Source: Ecdyonurus torrentis (lineage: Eukaryota > Arthropoda > Insecta > Ephemeroptera > Heptageniidae). From it: DNA of 64,000 nucleotides. Made by a program: the position numbers and the translations under genes. The notes beneath the pieces were generated by a model, which was not told the origin of the DNA, did no database searches, and saw nothing but the letters and a program-made list of their open reading frames with translations. The stretch spans positions 13,169,700-13,233,699 of the forward strand of contig OX439131.1 in the NCBI GenBank assembly GCA_949318235.1, in the 5' to 3' direction. Positions 63,013 to 64,000 of this stretch are shown here, piece by piece (position 1 is the stretch's first letter; each line of letters begins with the position of its first letter).

Positions 63013-64000
63013 AACTAAAAAAAAAAAAAAAAAAAAAATCACACATCAATTGATTTAGGGCGATGCTCTAATATTCAATAAAATAAACCCTATTTATTTT
63101 ATTTCTATTATTATTTTTGGGGCATTCCTCATTCGAATTATATTTTAAAAGATATCCGTTCAATGGGACTGGTAATTTTGGATTGTTTACTTTTAGTTTT
63201 ATGTATACAAAAAACGATATAATATAATATATCGTTTAGAATAATAGAAAATTACATAGTAATCAAAATCTAAAAGTATGAAATACCATACGTATGCCAA
63301 AACTACTTTGTAGTTCTTTTGTTATATTGAATTATATATTAATTTTATATGACAAACATTTTGCAAAGACGATAAAATAACTATAGAGCTTTAAAATGTC
63401 ACTATAATTTTAATTGTATGTCCATGCGGTATGTATGTTTAATACAAATTCTGTATTAATTTAGATTTCTTTTCTATAAAAAATAATAAGAAGGTTTTTA
63501 CATATAAAACAAGTTTTTTTTTAAATCAATTTAAAATTTTGTAAGTTTTTAAATTGTTCTTCCAGTTGTTTATACAAAAACTTGTCTTGCAATTGAAAGA
63601 TATGCAACCAACAAAACTGACCAAAATTTCCATTCAGTCAGTATTCTAAGTCATATATTTTTCACACTGTAGAAGTAATATTTTAATATGCAAAGGAAGC
63701 ATTAATATAACTATAATTATTAACTTTTTGTTTAAAAAAATGTATGACGTCGAGTGTGGCTAATTTGTATTGCTGATATGAGGTTTATATTCGAGGTTAA
63801 TACTGCGATGATTTGCCTTATAGTTGTGAAATGTTATATATTAACTTTTTTTATTTTTGCACAGTGACACTCAAGGAAAAGAAAACTTCAATTTACGAAA
63901 AAGGAAAAAAACAACAACAAACAAACAAAATAATAATAATAATAATAAGTGGAGGGGGTCACCATGCATTTTGGTTTACGAATTTTTGAAATCAATTTCA
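63013..64000. other. AT-rich right end, no gene seen
   Basis: An A run at 63020-63038, CAA and AAT repeats at 63910-63948, and scattered AT-rich sequence. Nothing coding recognised. Confidence 0.6.

Overview
The window looks like nuclear DNA of an arthropod, most likely an insect. The bulk is very AT-rich and full of long (AT)n, (GA)n/(CT)n and poly-A/T tracts. The genes have introns with GT-AG boundaries, and a microRNA hairpin in the right half matches the arthropod/animal miR-9a precursor. I cannot fix the order; Hymenoptera is a guess, not a conclusion.

Left end (1-5634, + strand): the 3' half of an anoctamin (TMEM16) gene, best matched to the ANO8 branch. It runs from transmembrane helix 4 to the C-terminus in nine exon units. 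Two of these, at 204-259 and 951-1006, are homologous 56-bp exons of identical length and phase. Only one can be used per transcript without breaking the frame, so they form an apparently mutually exclusive pair. The pair encodes the cytosolic TM4-TM5 linker and the start of TM5, the region that in TMEM16F is called the scrambling domain.

5635-9874 is intergenic and includes a 12-bp minisatellite. 9875-11350 (- strand) is an intronless class A GPCR of 491 residues, tail-to-tail with the anoctamin. Its start codon is overlapped by short upstream ORFs.

11375-45000 is a gene desert. I find no convincing protein-coding gene there, only microsatellites and several short TA-flanked inverted-repeat elements (MITEs at 30802, 33567 and 39059). 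It also holds a structured GC-richer hairpin at about 15.0 kb and isolated GC-rich islands with splice-donor-like ends at 23.4, 32.1 and 36.1 kb. 45020-46882 is a large, almost perfect palindrome with 869-bp arms around a 125-bp spacer.

47.3-64 kb is best read as the miR-9a locus and its flanks. The hairpin lies at 50005-50088 on the + strand. Upstream of it are GC-rich promoter-like islands (47.3 and 48.4-48.6 kb) and a tight group of RFX X-box, Grainyhead and E-box motifs at 49241-49290. Downstream are a candidate two-exon leader (52.6-53.4 kb), an NRF-1-type palindrome (56.45 kb), further GC-rich islands (59.7 and 62.0 kb) and two more hairpin elements (62577 and 62883). Perfect cAMP-response elements (TGACGTCA) occur eight times in the desert and the miR-9a flank, far above what base composition predicts.
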